A stretch of DNA of 64,000 bases from Arthrobacter jiangjiafuii (GCF_018622995.1 NZ_CP076022.1:806001-870000); one strand, 5' to 3'; shown: positions 7,758 through 20,042, counted from the first letter of the stretch. Program-made: numbers and translations. Notes: generated by a model from the letters alone, not told the origin.

Positions 7758-8611
7758 GCATGCCGGACGCCGGCCCCGGACAGCACGGCGCGATAGCCCT
7801 CCCTGAACGTCGGATAGGCAAAGCCGAACCCGGTGCCGCGCAGCCGGGCGTTGGACAGCTTCCGGTTCCCGCCCCGGCTGGACCCGGCGGTTTCCGCTGG
7901 ATCCGGCAGCTCCCGGCCCAGCTCGTCCGCGAGGAACCGCAGCACCTCGGCCAGGTCCACCGGCTCGTCGTCCACGCCCACATACAGCGGTGCGGGATCC
8001 GCCACCGCGGTGGTGAGGTGCACGATGGCGGCGGTGGCGTCGTCGCGGTGGATCCGGTTGGTCAGCTGCGGGGAGGCGGGCACGACGGCGGTGCCTGCGT
8101 TCACCGAGTCGATCAGCCGGGTGCGTCCGGGCCCGTAAATGCCGGACAGCCGCAGCACCACCGCGTCCGGACGGCGCGCGTGCAGCAGCTGTTCCGCCTC
8201 GAGGATCACGGCACCGGTTGCGGAGGCCGGCGCGGCCGGTGTCTGTTCATCCACCCAGTTGCCGCCGGCGTCGCCGTACACCGCGGTGGAGGAGACAAAC
8301 AGGATCCGCCGCGGATGCACGCCGTCGCGCTCCAGCGCGTCCAGCACATTGGCGGTGCCCTCCACATAGGCGGCCCGGTAGGCCTCCTCGCTGCGGCTGC
8401 CGGCGGCCACGGCGATCACCACGACGTCGGTGTCCGCGGGAATGCGCGGCAGCCCGCCGCTGCGGCCCGTCAGATCGGCGGCCTGCCCGGTGAGCGGGGC
8501 GGGAATTTTCTCCGGGCTGCGGCGCCAGCCGAGCACGGAAAAGCCGGCCGCGGCGAACCGCAGGCCGGCTTCCGTGCCCAGATCACCGCAGCCGGCAATC
8601 AGGACAGACAC
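7754..8611 (-). CDS. NAD(P)-binding SDR/epimerase-like protein
   Basis: Predicted soluble protein of 285 residues of the extended SDR (YeeZ-like) type. It begins with a Rossmann strand and the glycine motif GCGDLG at residues 7-12. SSTAVYGD near residue 106 and a LSGIYGPGR strand near 155 follow the atypical epimerase pattern; the usual YxxxK is not obvious. It starts with GTG, seven bases after the DJ-1-family gene, so it is the third member of that operon. The substrate is unknown. The 3' end overlaps glpQ by four bases on the other strand. Confidence 0.7.
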   Translation of the reverse strand: MSVLIAGCGDLGTEAGLRFAAAGFSVLGWRRSPEKIPAPLTGQAADLTGRSGGLPRIPADTDVVVIAVAAGSRSEEAYRAAYVEGTANVLDALERDGVHPRRILFVSSTAVYGDAGGNWVDEQTPAAPASATGAVILEAEQLLHARRPDAVVLRLSGIYGPGRTRLIDSVNAGTAVVPASPQLTNRIHRDDATAAIVHLTTAVADPAPLYVGVDDEPVDLAEVLRFLADELGRELPDPAETAGSSRGGNRKLSNARLRGTGFGFAYPTFREGYRAVLSGAGVRHA

Positions 8612-8618
8612 GTCAGTC

Positions 8619-9320
8619 CTACTCGGCCAGCGCGGAGAGCACGGCCTTGGCCACGTCTTCGCTGGACTGGGGGTTCTGGCCGGAGATCAGGTTCCGGTCG
8701 CGGACCACAAAGCTGGACCAGGCGGGACCGGTCTCCACGATGGCGCCCTTGTTGCGCAGCACCTCTTCGACAAACCAGGGAGTGTTCTCTCCGGTGCCGC
8801 CGCCAAGCTCTTCCTCATCGGTGAAGACGGTCAGCTTGCGGCCGGCAAAGATGAAGCCGCCCTCTTCGGTTTCGGCGCTCAGCAAACCGGCCGGGCCGTG
8901 ACAGAACGGAGCGATGATCTTTCCGTCCTTGTCGGCTGCAACGAGAATCCGTCCCAGGTCCTTGTCGAAGGCCAGATCCGCCATGGGGCCGTGTCCGCCC
9001 GGCATGATGACGGCGTCGTATTCCGCGATGTCCGCGTCCGTGAGGGGCAGCGGGGAGGAGAGCTCGGCGTCGATGAAGGCAAGGTAGTTGGTGAAGGCCA
9101 CGGCCTTCTCTTCGCCCCCGGCCTGCGACGGGTCCAGGCTGACCGCATCCACGGTGGGCTTGGTGCCGTTGGGGGTGGCGATGCGCACCGTGTGGCCGGC
9201 TTCGCGCAGGACGCGGTGCGATTCCACGAGCTCCTCGGCCCAGAAACCGGTGGGATGCTCGCTGCCGTCCTTCATCGTGAGGGAATCGGCTGCTGAAACG
9301 ACCATGAGAATGTTTGCCAT
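8619..9320 (-). CDS. DJ-1/PfpI family protein, Hsp31-like
   Basis: A 233-residue member of the type 1 glutamine amidotransferase-like fold. The nucleophile Cys sits in APFCHGPAGL near residue 141, the acid in HPTGFWAEEL near residues 22-31, and MPGGHGP forms the preceding loop. This pattern fits the Hsp31/YDR533C branch, whose members act as glutathione-independent glyoxalases or chaperones. Its neighbours, an aldo/keto reductase upstream and an SDR downstream, point to a reactive carbonyl detoxification operon; that role is inferred. Confidence 0.8.
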   Translation of the reverse strand: MANILMVVSAADSLTMKDGSEHPTGFWAEELVESHRVLREAGHTVRIATPNGTKPTVDAVSLDPSQAGGEEKAVAFTNYLAFIDAELSSPLPLTDADIAEYDAVIMPGGHGPMADLAFDKDLGRILVAADKDGKIIAPFCHGPAGLLSAETEEGGFIFAGRKLTVFTDEEELGGGTGENTPWFVEEVLRNKGAIVETGPAWSSFVVRDRNLISGQNPQSSEDVAKAVLSALAE

Positions 9321-9372
9321 GCGGAAGTGCTCCTTTGGTGGGGAAAGGCTGTGGGGTGCTGCCGGGGAGTGC

Positions 9373-10251
9373 TTACTTACCGGCGGTCTGGCTGGCGGCG
9401 TCGAGCTCTGCGTAGGTGGCGTCGTCGAGCACCAGGTCCGCGGCGGCGAGGTTCTCCTCGAGGTGCGCGATGGAACCGGTGCCCGGGATCGGCATCATCA
9501 CGGGGGAGCGCCGCAGCAGCCAGGCCAGTGCCACCTGGGAATCGGTGGCGTCCAGGCGCTTGGCGGCCTCGGCGACAGGGCCGCCGGGCTGCGCGAGCTC
9601 GCCCGCGGAGATCGGAGCCCACGGGATGAAGCCGATGCCGTTGGCTTCGGCGTATTCCAGCACGTCCTCGGAGGAACGGTCGGTGAGGTTGTAGCGGTTC
9701 TGCACGGTGGAGACGGTGAAGTACTCGCCGGCGGCCTTGAGCTGGTCCACGGACACCTGGGACAGGCCCAGAGCCTTGACCTTGCCTTCCTGCTGCAGGT
9801 CGCGCATGACGGCGAACTGGTCTTCGGCCGGGACCTTGGGGTCGATGCGGTGCAGCTGGAACAGGTCCAGGGAGTCCACCTTGAGCTTGCGGAGGCTCAG
9901 TTCCACCTGCTGGCGCAGGTATTCGGGACGGCCCACCGGAACCCAGGCATCCGGACCGGTGCGGACAAAGCCGGCCTTGGTGGCGATGCGCACGCCGTCG
10001 GGATAGGGGTACAGGGCCTCGGCGATGATTTCCTCGCTGATGTTCGGTCCGTAGGAATCGGCGGTGTCAATGAAGTCCACGCCCAGTTCCACGGCCCGGC
10101 GGACGACGTCGACGGCGGCGCCGCGGCTTTCGGGCTCGCCCCAGACTCCGGGGCCGACGATGCGCATGGCACCGAAACCTAGACGGCGGACCGTGCCCAG
10201 GTCCGAGAGATCAATGGTCAGGGGGACGGGGGTTACGCTCTGCTCGCTCAT
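9373..10251 (-). CDS. Aldo/keto reductase
   Basis: NADPH-dependent oxidoreductase of 292 residues with a TIM-barrel fold. The catalytic tetrad is present: Asp and Tyr in DTADSYGPN, Lys in IATKAGF and His in LDLFQLHRID. The C-terminal IPGTGS motif is where the cofactor phosphate usually binds. It reduces an unknown aldehyde or ketone. It is the first gene of a leftward operon with the DJ-1-like gene (52-base gap) and SDR gene, divergent from an aldehyde dehydrogenase. Confidence 0.87.
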   Translation of the reverse strand: MSEQSVTPVPLTIDLSDLGTVRRLGFGAMRIVGPGVWGEPESRGAAVDVVRRAVELGVDFIDTADSYGPNISEEIIAEALYPYPDGVRIATKAGFVRTGPDAWVPVGRPEYLRQQVELSLRKLKVDSLDLFQLHRIDPKVPAEDQFAVMRDLQQEGKVKALGLSQVSVDQLKAAGEYFTVSTVQNRYNLTDRSSEDVLEYAEANGIGFIPWAPISAGELAQPGGPVAEAAKRLDATDSQVALAWLLRRSPVMMPIPGTGSIAHLEENLAAADLVLDDATYAELDAASQTAGK

Positions 10252-10307
10252 ATAGGCGGCAACACGGCACTGATCGGGCTTATTCCTCAGCGTGCTTCGG
10301 GTCTCCG

Positions 10308-10327
10308 CGTTCCCGCCGCCGGGAACG
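10308..10327. promoter_or_regulatory. Inverted repeat in a divergent promoter region
   Basis: CGTTCCCG (10308-10315), a 4-base loop and CGGGAACG (10320-10327) form a perfect 8-bp inverted repeat between the aldo/keto reductase and aldehyde dehydrogenase genes, which point away from each other. It could be an operator for either. Its arms share the GTTCCCG core of the palindrome at 3262. Confidence 0.3.
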
Positions 10328-10423
10328 GCCTTCGGAATCCTGTTGTTCGGGCACTTTGGGTGGGCTACCTTGTACGCAACCCAGCGGTCTCAATCCGGGC
10401 TCAACACAGAGAGGTGTTAGAAA

Positions 10424-13355
<2,932 letters not shown>

Positions 13356-13439
13356 CTGTTCCAGGACGTAGCCGTTAGAGGACCGGAGTTGACCGCTACA
13401 CCGTTTCCCGCCGTCGTCGGCGGTCCTACCGTTGACGGC

Positions 13440-13847
13440 ATGGACTGGAAAATTGAACTTGTGCCCGTGCCCGTGTCCGACGTGGATGCCTCGAAGGCGT
13501 TCTACGTGGACCAGATCGGTTTCAACGCTGACTTTGACGAGCGCGTGAATCCGGAACTGCGGTTTGTGCAGCTCACCCCGCCCGGCTCCGCCTGCTCGGT
13601 GGTGATCGGCCCGGGCACCACCGATATGGTGCCCGGTTCGCAGCGGATCCAGATCGTGGTGCCCAGTGCCGCGGAGGCCCGGCAGCATCTGGTGGAGCAC
13701 GGCGTTCAGACCAGCGACATCACTCCGCTGGACTGGGGGACCTTCGTGTACTTCAGCGATCCGGACGGCAACCAGTGGTCGCTGCAGGAACTGCCGGAGA
13801 TTCCGCCCACCCTGCCGTCGGAGGAATCGCCGGACGAGCCCTTGTAG
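13440..13847 (+). CDS. VOC family (glyoxalase/bleomycin-resistance fold) protein
   Basis: A 135-residue single-domain VOC protein with two beta-alpha-beta-beta-beta units: WKIELVPVPVSDVD with AFYVDQIGF, and later FVYFSDPDGNQWSLQE with the typical metal-ligand Glu. The start at 13440 gives the family N-terminus; a TTG at 13389 with a better ribosome binding site (AGAGGACCGGAG) would add 17 residues. The function is unknown; dioxygenase, isomerase or resistance roles all occur in this fold. It lies 84 bases after ligM and may belong to that operon. Confidence 0.75.
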   Translation: MDWKIELVPVPVSDVDASKAFYVDQIGFNADFDERVNPELRFVQLTPPGSACSVVIGPGTTDMVPGSQRIQIVVPSAAEARQHLVEHGVQTSDITPLDWGTFVYFSDPDGNQWSLQELPEIPPTLPSEESPDEPL

Positions 13848-13914
13848 CGTTCCGGGCCGGACACGGGACTGCGCACACGGTGGGAACCCCATGCGTGGAG
13901 AAGGCCCCCGGGAC

Positions 13915-16764
13915 CTACCGGGTCGCCTCCGCCAGGTACTCCAGCACATGGCGGTAGGTGTGCCCGGTGGCGGCGGTCATGCCGATCTCACAGGTCCGGT
14001 TCACCGAGGCATAGGCGGCGAACTCCCGTTCGTTGATTTCGGCTGCCTGCTTGTCGGTGGCCGACGCGGTCAGCTCCGGATGCAGCAGCCCGCGGTCACC
14101 GGCGAAAGCGCAGCAGCCCCAGCTCGGCGGGACAAACACCTCTTCGGCCACGGCTGCGGCCACCGCCTGCAATGCGTCGTTGGCGCCGAGCTGGGTGGAG
14201 GAGCAGGTGGGGTGCAGGGCCATGGACGGCAGCTTCCGGGTCACGGCCAGCTGCGGCAACAGTGTCTCGCGGACAAACTCGACCGAATCGATGAACTGCA
14301 GCCCCGGATACTCCGGGCTTTCCCCCGCCAGCCGCTTCATGGTGTCCAGGCCCTCGGTGCAGGACGCGGCGTCGCACACCACCGGCAACGCCCCGCCGCC
14401 GGTGGCTTCCCAGAGGTTTGCCAGCACGCGCTCGGTCATCACCGCATAGCCTTTGCCGAAGCCCTTGGATTTCCAGGGCGTGCCGCAGCACAGGCCGTCG
14501 ATCCCGGCCGGAATCCGCACCCCCACACCGGCGCGTGAGCACAGCTCCAGGAACGCCGCCGATACGCCCCCGCCCTTGCCCCCGCCGGAGTCGGAGTCAG
14601 AGCCGGAGCCGGCGGGACCGAACATGGTGCCGATGCAGGCCGGGAAATACACGGCCACTGCCGCCGGGTCCTCCAAGGGGGTCCGCTTGGTGCCGCCCGC
14701 AGGCAGCACGGTTTCATAGGACGGAACGGTGTCGGCACCGGCCACGGCGCGCGCGACGGCGGTGGCTGCCTTGGGCAGGACCGGCGGCATCGCCTTGGCC
14801 AGGTCCAGGGCCCGGCCGCCCGCCACCGTCACCGTGGACCAGTGTTTGGCAGCGGTCTTCCAGCCGGCGTCGGCCACCGGGTTGGCACTTTCCTTCCGCA
14901 GCCTGCGGACCAGGTCCCCGGTGTTGATCAGCACGGGGCAGGCCGTGACGCACATGCCGTCCACGGCGCAGGTCTGGACGCCGTCGTAGTCGTAGTCTTT
15001 CCGCAGTTCCTTGGCCAGGGCGAGATCGCCGCGGTCTTCGGCGGCGGCGATCTCGCGGCGCAGCACAATGCGCTGCCGGGGCGTGGTGGTGAGGTCCTTG
15101 CTGGGGCAGACCGGCTCGCAGTACCCGCACTCGACGCAGCGGTCCACTTCCGCCTCCACGGTCGGGGCAACCTTCAGGTCGGCGATGTAGGCCAGCGGGT
15201 CCTCGTTGATGAGCACGCCGGGATTGAGCAGGTTTTCCGGATCGATGAGGGCCTTGAGCTCGCACATGATCCCGTAGAGTTCGTCGCCGTACTGGCGGCG
15301 GACAAACGGTGCCATGATCCGGCCGGTGCCGTGTTCGGCCTTGAGCGAGCCGCCGTTGCCGAGCACCAGGTCCACCATGTCCTCGGTGAAGGCCTGGTAC
15401 CGGGCCAGTTCCACCGGGTCGTCGAAGCGCTCATTGAGCATGAAGTGGATGTTGCCGTCCTTGGCGTGGCCGAAGATGACGGAGTCCTGGTACCGGTGTT
15501 CACTGAAGAGCCGCGACAGTTCGCCGCAGGTTCCGGCCAGCGACGGAACCGGAACCACAATGTCTTCGAGCAGCGCGTTGGTGCCGGAGGGGCGGGCTCC
15601 GGCCACCGTGGTGTAGAGGCCCTTGCGCAGGTGCCACATGGCGGCGCGGTCCTTCGCCACAGCCGTCATGGCGAACGGGGCGGCCAGCGGCAGCGATTCA
15701 AAGAGCGCCCGGGAGGCCTCGCGTTTGTCCGCCAGTTCCTCTCCGGTGCGTCCCTGGTGTTCCACCAGCAGGGCGGCGTGGTCCACGATCTCCAGGCCGC
15801 GCAGCTCCGGGGGAGCGGCCGGATCAGCCGCGGCCACGCGCAGCGAAGTGGAGTCCATCAGTTCAATGGTGGTCAGGCCTGTGGCCACCAGCTCCGGCAG
15901 GGCACTGGCGGCCCGGTCCAGCGAATCGAAGAACATCAGCCCGGTGGCGACCTGGGGCAGTGCAGGGACCGCGCGGAAGGTTGCCTCCGCCACGAACCCC
16001 AGGGTGCCTTCGCTGCCGACCATCAGGTGCGTGAGGATGTCCACCGGGTTCTCGTAGTCCAGGAAGGAGTTCAGCCCGTAGCCCATGGTGTTCTTCATCG
16101 CGAAGAGCCGCTCGATGGTGGCCACGGAGTGCCGGTTCGCCACGATCCTGCCGCGCAGCCGCAGGAGTCCGTCGAAGAGTTCCGGTTCAAGCGTGCGCAG
16201 CTTCGTTTCGGCGTCCGCCTCGGCCGTGTTGATAAGGGTGCCGGAGGCGAGGATGAGCACCATGGATTCGATGGTCCGGTAGGTGTTGAACTCGGTGCCG
16301 CAGGCCATTCCGGAGGAGTTGTTGGCCACCACGCCGCCGATGGTGCAGGCGATTTCGGACGCCGGATCCGGCCCAAGCTTGTAGCCGTGCGCGGCCAGCC
16401 GGGAATTCACCGCCCGCACCGTGGCGCCGGGCTGGACCCGGACCCGGGCGCCGCCGTCGAGCACTTCAATGCCCCGGAAATGCTGCCGGGTGTTGATCAG
16501 CAGGTGTCCGCTCTGGCTTTGCCCGGACAGGGAGGTTCCGCCGGAGCGGAAGGTGGCGGGGACGCCCAGCGCCCGGCTGCGGCGCAGCAGCGAGGCGACT
16601 TCTTCCGCCGTGCGGGGCGTCGCCACCGCCTCGGGGATGAGCAGATAGTGGGAGGCATCGTGCGCCATCTTGCGGCGGTCGATTTCCCGCGTGCTGATGT
16701 TCTCCGTGCCGAGCCCCGCGATGGGCGCCGTGGGCTGCCCCGGAGCCTGCGTATCAACGCTCAT
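13915..16764 (-). CDS. FAD-binding and Fe-S oxidoreductase, D-lactate dehydrogenase type
   Basis: A 949-residue fusion. Residues 1-520 form a vanillyl-alcohol-oxidase-type FAD domain (FRSGGTSLSGQ near 73, IGGVVANNSSGM near 142) and an FAD-linked oxidase C domain (HAKDGNIHF, EHGTGR). A ferredoxin-like part follows with VECGYCEPVCPS and TCAVDGMCVTACP, then two CCG-type domains (DGLCCGTPW, WGCCAFAGDRG). This is the Dld/GlpC-like layout of quinone-linked D-lactate or D-2-hydroxyacid dehydrogenases. A low-complexity Gly/Ser/Asp linker splits the CCG region. The nearby lut genes support a lactate role. Confidence 0.8.
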   Translation of the reverse strand: MSVDTQAPGQPTAPIAGLGTENISTREIDRRKMAHDASHYLLIPEAVATPRTAEEVASLLRRSRALGVPATFRSGGTSLSGQSQSGHLLINTRQHFRGIEVLDGGARVRVQPGATVRAVNSRLAAHGYKLGPDPASEIACTIGGVVANNSSGMACGTEFNTYRTIESMVLILASGTLINTAEADAETKLRTLEPELFDGLLRLRGRIVANRHSVATIERLFAMKNTMGYGLNSFLDYENPVDILTHLMVGSEGTLGFVAEATFRAVPALPQVATGLMFFDSLDRAASALPELVATGLTTIELMDSTSLRVAAADPAAPPELRGLEIVDHAALLVEHQGRTGEELADKREASRALFESLPLAAPFAMTAVAKDRAAMWHLRKGLYTTVAGARPSGTNALLEDIVVPVPSLAGTCGELSRLFSEHRYQDSVIFGHAKDGNIHFMLNERFDDPVELARYQAFTEDMVDLVLGNGGSLKAEHGTGRIMAPFVRRQYGDELYGIMCELKALIDPENLLNPGVLINEDPLAYIADLKVAPTVEAEVDRCVECGYCEPVCPSKDLTTTPRQRIVLRREIAAAEDRGDLALAKELRKDYDYDGVQTCAVDGMCVTACPVLINTGDLVRRLRKESANPVADAGWKTAAKHWSTVTVAGGRALDLAKAMPPVLPKAATAVARAVAGADTVPSYETVLPAGGTKRTPLEDPAAVAVYFPACIGTMFGPAGSGSDSDSGGGKGGGVSAAFLELCSRAGVGVRIPAGIDGLCCGTPWKSKGFGKGYAVMTERVLANLWEATGGGALPVVCDAASCTEGLDTMKRLAGESPEYPGLQFIDSVEFVRETLLPQLAVTRKLPSMALHPTCSSTQLGANDALQAVAAAVAEEVFVPPSWGCCAFAGDRGLLHPELTASATDKQAAEINEREFAAYASVNRTCEIGMTAATGHTYRHVLEYLAEATR

Positions 16765-16893
16765 AGTCTGATCCCGCCGTTCAGAGGGGGAGCGGCAGTG
16801 CCCCCGCGCTTCGATGGTACCGGGCGGCCCATGGGCCTGAACTCCTGAGGACCCGGGCCTGTCCCGGCCCGGCTGAACTACTCGCGTAGTTCC

Positions 16894-17406
16894 TTACCGG
16901 GCGCCACGCTCGGCCAGCAGCTTGTCGAGCCGGTCGCTGATCAGCTCCAGCGCCTCGGCCACGGTGGAGTGGATGACGGTTTCCGGGTCACCCTCGAAGA
17001 ACCGTTCGTGGACATCGGGATGCTGCTGGCCGGCGGCGGTGACGCCGAAAAAGACGGTGCCGGGTTCCTGCCCGTCCTGCGGTTCCGGACCGCCGGATCC
17101 GGTGATGGACAGGGTCAGGTCTGCGCCCAGCAGGCGTGCCGTGCCGTCTGCCATCTGCGCGGCGGACTCCGGGGACACTACTGCCTCCGCGGTGACGTCC
17201 AGGACCGAGCGCTTCACCGAGGTGGCGTAGGCGGTGAGCCCGCCGAGGAACCAGTCCGACGACGACGGCGCGGCACCCAGGAAGGATGCGAGCAGGCCGC
17301 TGGTGAGGGACTCGGAGACCCCAATCCTCACCCCGGTCCCTTCGATCCGGTCGGCGATCCGTTTGGCGGTGGCGGTGGATCCGGCGTCCTGGCGGTCTGT
17401 GGGCAT
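16894..17406 (-). CDS. CinA C-terminal domain (PncC-like) protein
   Basis: A 170-residue stand-alone CinA C-terminal domain; relatives deamidate nicotinamide mononucleotide. The fold is recognisable, with FLGGLTAYATSVKRSVLDV mid-protein and a GTVFFGV strand. Usually conserved positions differ: SESLTSG replaces the normal ESCTGG, and SITGSGGPEP replaces the IAGP loop. Activity is therefore uncertain. The ATG at 17406 has AGGAGC upstream; an earlier in-frame start adds ten residues. It lies 129 bases upstream of the D-lactate dehydrogenase gene on the same strand. Confidence 0.65.
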   Translation of the reverse strand: MPTDRQDAGSTATAKRIADRIEGTGVRIGVSESLTSGLLASFLGAAPSSSDWFLGGLTAYATSVKRSVLDVTAEAVVSPESAAQMADGTARLLGADLTLSITGSGGPEPQDGQEPGTVFFGVTAAGQQHPDVHERFFEGDPETVIHSTVAEALELISDRLDKLLAERGAR

Positions 17407-17513
17407 GGGTGCTCCTGTTTCCTGCGGCTCTTCCAATGAAGTCGGTTATCGAGCAGGATTTTATCAGGCTGCTTAGTAGCGGGGGCGGGATATGACACTC
17501 GAGGGAGAGCGCG

Positions 17514-17669
17514 ATGGAGATTACCGGTGTATCAATGATCGTCCTCTGGGTTCTCTTTGCTGCCGTAATTGCCGGGGTTGCCTTTGGCGTTTACCGGTTT
17601 GCGAAAGTGCGCAAGGGAATTTCAGGCGGCAGGAGCGGCCCGGACGCCGGCCCAGACCCCGGCGCCTGA
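17514..17669 (+). CDS. Small single-span membrane protein
   Basis: A 51-residue frame starting at ATG 17514, eight bases after GAGGGAGAG. Residues 8-27 form one strong hydrophobic helix (VSMIVLWVLFAAVIAG within it), followed by a basic segment (YRFAKVRKG) and a Gly/Pro/Asp tail, so the C-terminus is probably cytoplasmic. No family is recognised. The good ribosome binding site, clean membrane helix and positive-inside charge support a real gene. It precedes lutA by 100 bases. Confidence 0.6.
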   Translation: MEITGVSMIVLWVLFAAVIAGVAFGVYRFAKVRKGISGGRSGPDAGPDPGA

Positions 17670-17769
17670 CCTGTTCATATCCACCGAGGTCAGGCAGCGG
17701 CGACTATGGCGTATCTGCCGCGGTTCTGTGATGGTGGTCAGCAGTAATGCGCCCCGCTGAAAGGCAGTC

Positions 17770-18570
17770 ATGAGAATTGCTTTATTCGCCACCTGCATTG
17801 TGGATGCCATGTATCCGCGCACGGCCAGGGCCACCGCAGCCATCCTCGAACGGCTGGGCCACGAGGTGGTGTTCCCCGCCGGGCAGGCCTGCTGTGGGCA
17901 GATGCACGTGAACTCCGGCTACCTGCCCGAGGCCGTTCCCGTCGTCCGGAACCATATCGAGGCCTTCGAATCCCAGGAGTACGACGTCGCCGTCGCACCT
18001 TCGGGTTCCTGTGTCGCCTCGGTGAAACATCAGCATCCGATGGTTGCCCGTTCCTGCGGGGATGCCGGGCTCGAAGCCCGGGCCGAGGCCGTGGGAGCAA
18101 AGACCTACGAACTGTCCGCGCTGCTGACCGACGTCCTGGGCGTCACCGATGCCGCAGCCCAGCTGGGTTCCTGGTTCCCGCATACCGTCACCTACCATCC
18201 CAGCTGCCACGGTATGCGGCTGCTGAAACTGGGGGACCGGCAGCTGAACCTGCTCCAAAGCGTCGAGGGCATTGCCGTGGAGGCGCTGCCGCAGGCGGAC
18301 CAGTGCTGCGGCTTCGGCGGCACGTTCTCCCTAAAGAACGCCGACGTCTCCACGGCCATGCTGGACGACAAGGCAGCGAACATCACCGCCACCGGCGCCG
18401 AACTGTGTTCCGGAGGTGATGCCTCCTGCCTGATGCACATTGGCGGCGGGCTGTCCCGGCAGGGCAGCTCCGTGGCCACCCTGCACTTCGCCGAAATCCT
18501 CGCCAGCACCAGGGAACATCCGGTCTCCGTCAGCGGCGACGTCCTGGCCGGTGGAAAGGCTTCATCATGA
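17770..18570 (+). CDS. lutA: L-lactate utilisation protein LutA (Fe-S, CCG domains)
   Basis: First subunit of the LutABC complex that oxidises L-lactate to pyruvate. The 266-residue protein has two CCG domains: GQACCGQMH near residue 40 with SGSCVA downstream, and YHPSCHGMR plus DQCCGFGGTFSLK near residues 178-189. These match the heterodisulfide reductase-like ligands of LutA/YkgE. The ATG has AAAGG six bases upstream. It overlaps lutB by four bases. No lut regulator gene is adjacent. Confidence 0.88.
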   Translation: MRIALFATCIVDAMYPRTARATAAILERLGHEVVFPAGQACCGQMHVNSGYLPEAVPVVRNHIEAFESQEYDVAVAPSGSCVASVKHQHPMVARSCGDAGLEARAEAVGAKTYELSALLTDVLGVTDAAAQLGSWFPHTVTYHPSCHGMRLLKLGDRQLNLLQSVEGIAVEALPQADQCCGFGGTFSLKNADVSTAMLDDKAANITATGAELCSGGDASCLMHIGGGLSRQGSSVATLHFAEILASTREHPVSVSGDVLAGGKASS

Positions 18571-20042
18571 GCAGCACGTATCTGGGCATGCCCACCGCGC
18601 CAGTCTTCGGGCAGGGCAACATTAACGCGACCGAGTCCTTTCCGGCGGCGGCCCGCCGGGAACTGGGCAACACCCAGCTGCGCGCCAACCTGGGCCATGC
18701 CACTCACACCATCCGGGACAAGCGGCTGCGGGTGGTCGGCGAGCTGCCCGACTGGGAGGAGTTGCGTAACGCCGGCAGCGCCACCAAAGCCGCCGTCATG
18801 GCGCAGCTGCCCGAACTGCTGGAGCAGTTCGAGGCGAACTTCACCGCCCGCGGCGGCATCATCCACTGGGCCCGCGACGCCGCAGAGGCCAACGAAATTG
18901 TCCACGACCTGATCCGGGAACAGGGCGTGGACGAGGTGGTCAAGGTCAAGTCCATGGCCACCCAGGAGATCGGCCTGAACGAGTATCTGGAAGAGCAGGG
19001 CATCGCCGCGTTCGAAACCGACCTCGCTGAGCTGATCGTGCAGCTGGACCACGACAAGCCCAGCCACATCCTGGTGCCGGCCATCCACAAGAACCGCAGC
19101 CAGATCCGGGAGATCTTCCTGCGCGAAATGCCGGGCGTGGATCCGGGCCTGACGGACAGCCCTCCGAAGCTGGCCGAGGCCGCCCGGCTGTACCTGCGCC
19201 GGAAGTTCCTCTCCGCCAAGGTCGCCATCTCCGGGGCGAACTTCGCAATCGCCGACGCCGGTACCCTCGCCGTCGTCGAATCCGAAGGCAACGGGCGGAT
19301 GTGCCTGACGCTGCCCGACACCCTGATCACCGTGATGGGGGTGGAGAAGCTGCTGCCGTCCTGGCAGGACCTGGAAGTGTTCATGCAGTTGCTGCCGCGG
19401 TCCTCCACGGGGGAGCGGATGAACCCGTACACCTCGCTGTGGACCGGGGTGACGCCGGGGGACGGGCCGCAGAATGTCCATCTGGTGCTGCTGGACAATG
19501 GCCGCAGTGCGGCGCTCGCCGATCAAATGGGCCGCTCGGCGCTGCACTGCATCCGCTGTTCGGCCTGCATGAATGTCTGCCCGGTATACGAACGCACCGG
19601 CGGCCATGCCTACGGTTCGACCTACCCCGGGCCCATCGGCGCGATCCTCTCGCCGATGATGACGGGGATCCGCTCCGAGGAAAACAGCTCCCTGCCGTAC
19701 GCCTCCTCGCTGTGCGGGGCCTGCTACGACGCCTGCCCGGTGAAGATCAACATCCCCGAAATCCTGGTGCACCTGCGCGCCGAGGATGTGGACAGCAAAC
19801 GGGGCAGGAAACCGCCGTCGCAAATGGACCTGCTGATGAAGGGTGCGTCCTGGGCGTTCTCCTCCGGAAAGCACCTGCGCCTGCTGGAGAAAGGCCTGCC
19901 GCTGGGCCGGATTGCCGCCGGCCGGAAGAAGAAGATCACCAAGCTCCCCGGCATCGCCGCCGGCTGGACCCGGAGCCGGGACGTGCCGGCACCGCCCGCG
20001 GAGTCCTTCCGCGACTGGTGGGCAAAGGAGCACAAGGCATGA
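18567..20042 (+). CDS. lutB: L-lactate utilisation iron-sulfur protein LutB
   Basis: A 491-residue cytoplasmic electron-transfer subunit. The N-terminal two thirds are the LUD domain (ANEIVHDLI, ISGANFAIADAGT). It is followed by two cluster motifs: CIRCSACMNVCP near residue 328 (complete CxxCxxCxxxCP) and CGACYDACP near residue 386. The conserved C-terminal segment ends in FRDWW. Both ends overlap their neighbours in ATGA junctions, so lutA, lutB and lutC are made together. Confidence 0.9.
   Translation: MSSTYLGMPTAPVFGQGNINATESFPAAARRELGNTQLRANLGHATHTIRDKRLRVVGELPDWEELRNAGSATKAAVMAQLPELLEQFEANFTARGGIIHWARDAAEANEIVHDLIREQGVDEVVKVKSMATQEIGLNEYLEEQGIAAFETDLAELIVQLDHDKPSHILVPAIHKNRSQIREIFLREMPGVDPGLTDSPPKLAEAARLYLRRKFLSAKVAISGANFAIADAGTLAVVESEGNGRMCLTLPDTLITVMGVEKLLPSWQDLEVFMQLLPRSSTGERMNPYTSLWTGVTPGDGPQNVHLVLLDNGRSAALADQMGRSALHCIRCSACMNVCPVYERTGGHAYGSTYPGPIGAILSPMMTGIRSEENSSLPYASSLCGACYDACPVKINIPEILVHLRAEDVDSKRGRKPPSQMDLLMKGASWAFSSGKHLRLLEKGLPLGRIAAGRKKKITKLPGIAAGWTRSRDVPAPPAESFRDWWAKEHKA

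Noticed and set aside
14842-16848. 668-codon open frame on the plus strand
   Set aside because: It lies fully antisense to the D-lactate dehydrogenase-type gene, whose domains are all recognisable; the plus-strand product shows no family motif.
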